Assembly (NCBI RefSeq): GCF_000021305.1
Contig: NC_011772.1
Span: 2,580,001-2,644,000, forward strand
Source of the DNA: Bacillus cereus G9842
GTDB lineage: Bacteria > Bacillota > Bacilli > Bacillales > Bacillaceae_G
Length of the DNA stretch: 64,000 nt
Reading direction: 5' to 3'
Positions 61,084 to 64,000 of the stretch are shown in pieces. A program made the position numbers and the translations under genes. Numbering within the stretch: position 1 is the stretch's first letter; each line of letters opens with the position of its first letter. The notes beneath the pieces are model-generated. The model did no database searches and was not told the DNA's origin. It saw nothing but the letters and a program-made list of their open reading frames with translations.

Positions 61084-62787
61084 TTACTTAATTTTTGCTG
61101 CATCAAATGCCTTTTGAACTGCTTGAACTTCAGCTGTATTCGCCCCATATTTATTAGTTGCCACTCGAATACATGCTGATTTCAATTCTTTGAAATTAGA
61201 AGTCATGTTTAACTCATCAGTATTTGCATAATAGAAAATATCAAACATTTTATCTTCACCAATTCCTTTAACAGTTACTCCGTTATGAGTTCCGCCTTTT
61301 GCAATGAGATACGCAACTTTATTAATAATACTTGAATTAAAATGAACACCGCCTTGATCCCATCCATTAAAATCGTTAAATTCACTGTAATCATCTGGAT
61401 AAGGTACTCCGAGTGAAGATGGAACAGAAGCTGGGTTTTCCATATCACGGAAAACAGATCCCGTTTGTTCTCCCATTGTCCAATTAAAGTTTCCATTATT
61501 TACGTATTTCTCAATAGATGTTCCCATAATATCAGATAGCGCCTCATTAATCGCACCGGATTCACCGTAATATTCAAGATTAGATTCACTAGAAGTAACA
61601 GCATGTGTAAATTCATGTCCAGCTACGTCATATGCTTTAACAATAGGATCCCCATATACAAGCATACTTCCATTATTAGCACTTAATGCATTCTGCCAAT
61701 TTTTCGGATCATTCGTCTCTTCAGAATCCCAAGCATGTACAACTGAAACTACCTTTTGTCCCTTATTATCAAAGCTATTACGTTTGTATTTATCTTTATA
61801 AAAATCAAATACTTTTGTTGCTAAGTAATGAGCACTTACTGCTTTTGGATCGTTAAATGTTGCCGAAGTACTAGTCGCTAATGTACCAGGATAATAGCTT
61901 TCTTCTTTAGTAATATCTCTGTAATTCACATCATATGTTTCAATTCCTTGCCCTCTTGTATAATCAGCAAGAGCATATTTGCCATTACTTTGTTTAGAGA
62001 TACCAAATGAACGAGAAATACCTAAATCATCTTTTCCTGTTCCAGTTAATGATGTAAGACTGCTTTGTTTACTTTTCTTTAAAGCTCCAACTAGTTTGTC
62101 ACTAGCTTTTAAGTTAGATTCTTGTACCATATTTTTTAACATATCACCATTTTGTGCATTTACTAAATAAGTACCAGAAACATAGTTTGGTGTTGCAGCT
62201 TCAAAGGTAACTTGGTATGCATTTTTAGCTTGTCCATTATTTTCATCAACAAAAATAACCTCTTTAACTTCTGGCTCAGTAATAAACTTGATATCGTTCC
62301 CGTACTTCGTATAAATAAATTGTTTTGCTTCATCTTTTGACAGATTAATAGGTTTTTTCAATTCTTCTTGTTTTAGATTTTGCGCGCTATCACCTGAAAC
62401 ACTTTTAATAACACCATTATTATCTACGTGTGCAGTTAATTGATGACCATATACTTCTTTTCCTTCGTATGTTTGCTGCATACGTACAAGTGTAGTTCCA
62501 TCATACGAACCACGTTTTTGAAGGACTTTATAATCTACTCCTGCTTCTCCATTGACTTGTTTTTGGGAGAGAGCTTGCTCTGTTTTCTCCTTAAGTGCAT
62601 CCTTTACTACATTTTCTGGTGCCTTTTGTGACGGTTGTGTAAGTTCACCCGAACGGAACGATTCCTCCTGAATTTGAACTTGTAACTGATCTGTTTCCTC
62701 TGCATGACCTACCCCATATGGTGCCACAGCTGTTAAAGCTAATCCTGTTGTTAATGCTACCTTAGTTAATGTCTTTGTGTTTTTCAT
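61084..62787 (-). CDS. Secreted neutral protease, thermolysin type (M4), NprB-like
   Basis: 567 residues from ATG 62787, set by CGAGGTGA; an upstream in-frame start at 62829 has none. Signal peptide MKNTKTLTKVALTTGLALTA, cleavage near HAEE. FTP and PepSY-type propeptide (VKEVIFVDENNGQAKNAYQV) up to about residue 250. Catalytic domain: HExxH as VAGHEFTHAVTSSE, third zinc ligand in SGAINEALSDIMGTSIE, and the substrate-binding GGVHFNSSIINKVAYLI. It is a bacillolysin, and a perfect PlcR box lies upstream. It closely resembles NprB of the B. cereus group, but the paralogue was not fixed. Confidence 0.93.
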   Translation of the reverse strand: MKNTKTLTKVALTTGLALTAVAPYGVGHAEETDQLQVQIQEESFRSGELTQPSQKAPENVVKDALKEKTEQALSQKQVNGEAGVDYKVLQKRGSYDGTTLVRMQQTYEGKEVYGHQLTAHVDNNGVIKSVSGDSAQNLKQEELKKPINLSKDEAKQFIYTKYGNDIKFITEPEVKEVIFVDENNGQAKNAYQVTFEAATPNYVSGTYLVNAQNGDMLKNMVQESNLKASDKLVGALKKSKQSSLTSLTGTGKDDLGISRSFGISKQSNGKYALADYTRGQGIETYDVNYRDITKEESYYPGTLATSTSATFNDPKAVSAHYLATKVFDFYKDKYKRNSFDNKGQKVVSVVHAWDSEETNDPKNWQNALSANNGSMLVYGDPIVKAYDVAGHEFTHAVTSSESNLEYYGESGAINEALSDIMGTSIEKYVNNGNFNWTMGEQTGSVFRDMENPASVPSSLGVPYPDDYSEFNDFNGWDQGGVHFNSSIINKVAYLIAKGGTHNGVTVKGIGEDKMFDIFYYANTDELNMTSNFKELKSACIRVATNKYGANTAEVQAVQKAFDAAKIK

Positions 62788-62884
62788 TATTTCACCTCGT
62801 ATAATTTTTGAAATAGAAAGCTTGTACAAAGTATACTGTCTATTTCTGTCGGAAAAAAGAGAAAATACACAATTTATGTAACAT

Positions 62885-62900
62885 TATGCAAAATTACATA
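62885..62900. promoter_or_regulatory. PlcR box
   Basis: TATGCAAAATTACATA matches TATGnAnnnnTnCATA at all ten fixed positions. It lies 98 bp upstream of the protease start codon. PlcR, with its PapR signal peptide, activates secreted virulence and degradative enzymes in the B. cereus group. Confidence 0.85.
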
Positions 62901-63044
62901 AATTGTGGTCAATATTATAAATAATGAACGGAACACATATGAACATTAATTTGAATAAAAAAGAGTCCTTTTAGGCGCTCATCCAATTGGTTAATTATCT
63001 ATATTCATTCTAATAAAAGTGCACTTACATCTAAATAACAACAT

Positions 63045-63082
63045 AAAAACCCACTCTTTACTATTGTAAGAGTGGGTTTAAT
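63045..63082. terminator. Terminator of the nucleotidase gene
   Basis: AAACCCACTCTT - TACTATTGT - AAGAGTGGGTTT with a T-run on the minus strand, about 40 bp after the gene stop. Confidence 0.88.
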
Positions 63083-63120
63083 GCTATTAAAATAACAATT
63101 ACTATAAGAAACCTTATAAT

Positions 63121-64000
63121 TTATATTTTTTTAGTAATCCTACTAAGTTTTTTGTAAAATTCACCTTTCGTTTTTATATGCTTAAACTGATTTGGATTAA
63201 TATTTGCTTTTTGTGAGAGTGCTACAATCTCTTCTTTTGTAATTGAATCTTTCGTATTTATAGATGCTATATTTGTGTATTTTCCGTCTTCTGTTTTTGG
63301 AATTTCTAAAATCCCTTTATTCACAAGATCAACTACAGCCTTATGCTCTGAAGAATGTAAATCTACACCAGTAATTTTCCAATTACGCATAACTTTTGGT
63401 GTGTATACACCGTTCTTTACCTCTTTTAAATATGTAATAGCAAGGTTACGAATGGTTCCACCTGTTTCTCCAAATGCATTCTCTTGTTTAGATGACCAAA
63501 TTTGTTCAAACTTACGCCCCTCTAAAGCTCCTCCTTTTGCCTGAAGAGCCTCCATTCTATATGCATTCATTCCCAGCGTCATAACATCGCTCATTTTGAT
63601 TGGTTTGTTTGTACGAATAGAGCGTAAATTTGTAATTCTACTTCCGTATGGTTTTGTTAAGTCAATTTCGTATTTTACGCCTCCAAAGAAATCGTTCGTA
63701 CTGTATTTAGATGCACGGCGGGTTTTATCAAAGCTAACGGTTACATCTCCGGCACGAGATGAGTTAAAATATCCTGCTGCCCATTCCATATAGTCTTTTA
63801 AATCTTTTCCAGAAATCTTATATACTGTAATTTCTCCCAAGGCATATTGGTAATTATACGCAATATCTTTTTTCTTAATAGGACCTGTATCCAAACGGGC
63901 ATAATCATTATCAATTTGATGGGCTACTACATCTGCTTTACTGTAGTAGAGCATGACTTCATGAAAGAAATCTGATAAAGGTGTTTCTTGAATCTGAACA
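63121..64000 (-). CDS. 2',3'-cyclic-nucleotide 2'-phosphodiesterase/5'-nucleotidase (YfkN/CpdB type), partial
   Basis: C-terminal 290 or so residues; the frame is open to the right edge and the start lies outside. The 5'-nucleotidase C-terminal domain is visible: DNDYARLDTGPIKKKDIAYN, YQYALGEITVYKISGKDLK, YMEWAAGYFN, GGVKYEIDLTKPYGSRITNL and NAYRMEALQA. It hydrolyses 2',3'-cyclic nucleotides and nucleoside monophosphates outside the cell in relatives. A tail of about 60 residues follows the domain and shows no LPxTG motif. Confidence 0.88.
   Translation of the reverse strand, partial: VQIQETPLSDFFHEVMLYYSKADVVAHQIDNDYARLDTGPIKKKDIAYNYQYALGEITVYKISGKDLKDYMEWAAGYFNSSRAGDVTVSFDKTRRASKYSTNDFFGGVKYEIDLTKPYGSRITNLRSIRTNKPIKMSDVMTLGMNAYRMEALQAKGGALEGRKFEQIWSSKQENAFGETGGTIRNLAITYLKEVKNGVYTPKVMRNWKITGVDLHSSEHKAVVDLVNKGILEIPKTEDGKYTNIASINTKDSITKEEIVALSQKANINPNQFKHIKTKGEFYKKLSRITKKI

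Overview
The window is chromosomal DNA of a low-GC, spore-forming Firmicute. The gene set points to the Bacillus cereus group (B. cereus, B. thuringiensis, B. anthracis and relatives). The evidence is a Cys-Xaa-Xaa heterocycloanthracin-type precursor, IS231 transposases with MIC231-like cassettes (one carrying an alkaline D-peptidase), a thermolysin-type protease behind a perfect PlcR box, a second DNA polymerase sliding clamp, and many small Nudix and GNAT genes. This is recognition by eye; no database search was run. No rRNA, tRNA or CRISPR array was seen.

Layout. 1-11 kb: small stand-alone genes. These include a Nudix hydrolase, a bacteriocin precursor with 12 cysteines, a serine hydrolase, an oxalate/formate-type MFS carrier, a tight Nudix - sliding clamp - Nudix operon, a beta-helix protein, a metallo-beta-lactamase-fold hydrolase, a free-standing LAGLIDADG endonuclease and RidA. 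11-24 kb: mostly minus-strand housekeeping and accessory genes (DUF1963, DUF1992, patatin, YfiT-like DinB, FAD oxidoreductase, UppP, GIY-YIG, GSDH-like), with a decayed esterase and a GNAT gene broken by a 14-bp tandem duplication.

24.3-31.4 kb: a nested array of IS231-type elements. Two 2033-bp copies of an IS231 with an added 72-codon passenger module face each other. Between them lie a cassette with a D-peptidase gene (adp-like) and a cassette with a ruined glycosyltransferase gene. The same 11-bp target sequence (GGGTAGCACCA) occurs at four junctions, always in the same orientation, which suggests repeated insertion into one regenerated target.

31.5-47.5 kb: kinase-like protein, Nudix, DadA-like oxidase, YdeI-like, arylamine N-acetyltransferase, MepB, HAD phosphatase, then an OmpR-type two-component system (38.6-40.7 kb) and, 1.5 kb further on, a MacB/FtsX-type ABC transporter (42.2-44.4 kb). 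Both promoters carry the same roughly 20-bp motif at the same distance from the -10 box, so they probably form one sensing and efflux module. Two alpha/beta hydrolases follow.

47.6-57.2 kb: a minus-strand NRPS operon of SagB-type dehydrogenase, 2347-aa NRPS (half C - A - T - Cy - A(Cys) - T - C) and aromatic amino acid decarboxylase. Together these predict an aminoacyl-thiazole capped with an aromatic amine, i.e. a bacillamide-like product. 58-64 kb: secreted pullulanase with candidate cre boxes, secreted M4 protease with a PlcR box, and the end of a YfkN/CpdB-type 5'-nucleotidase cut by the window edge.
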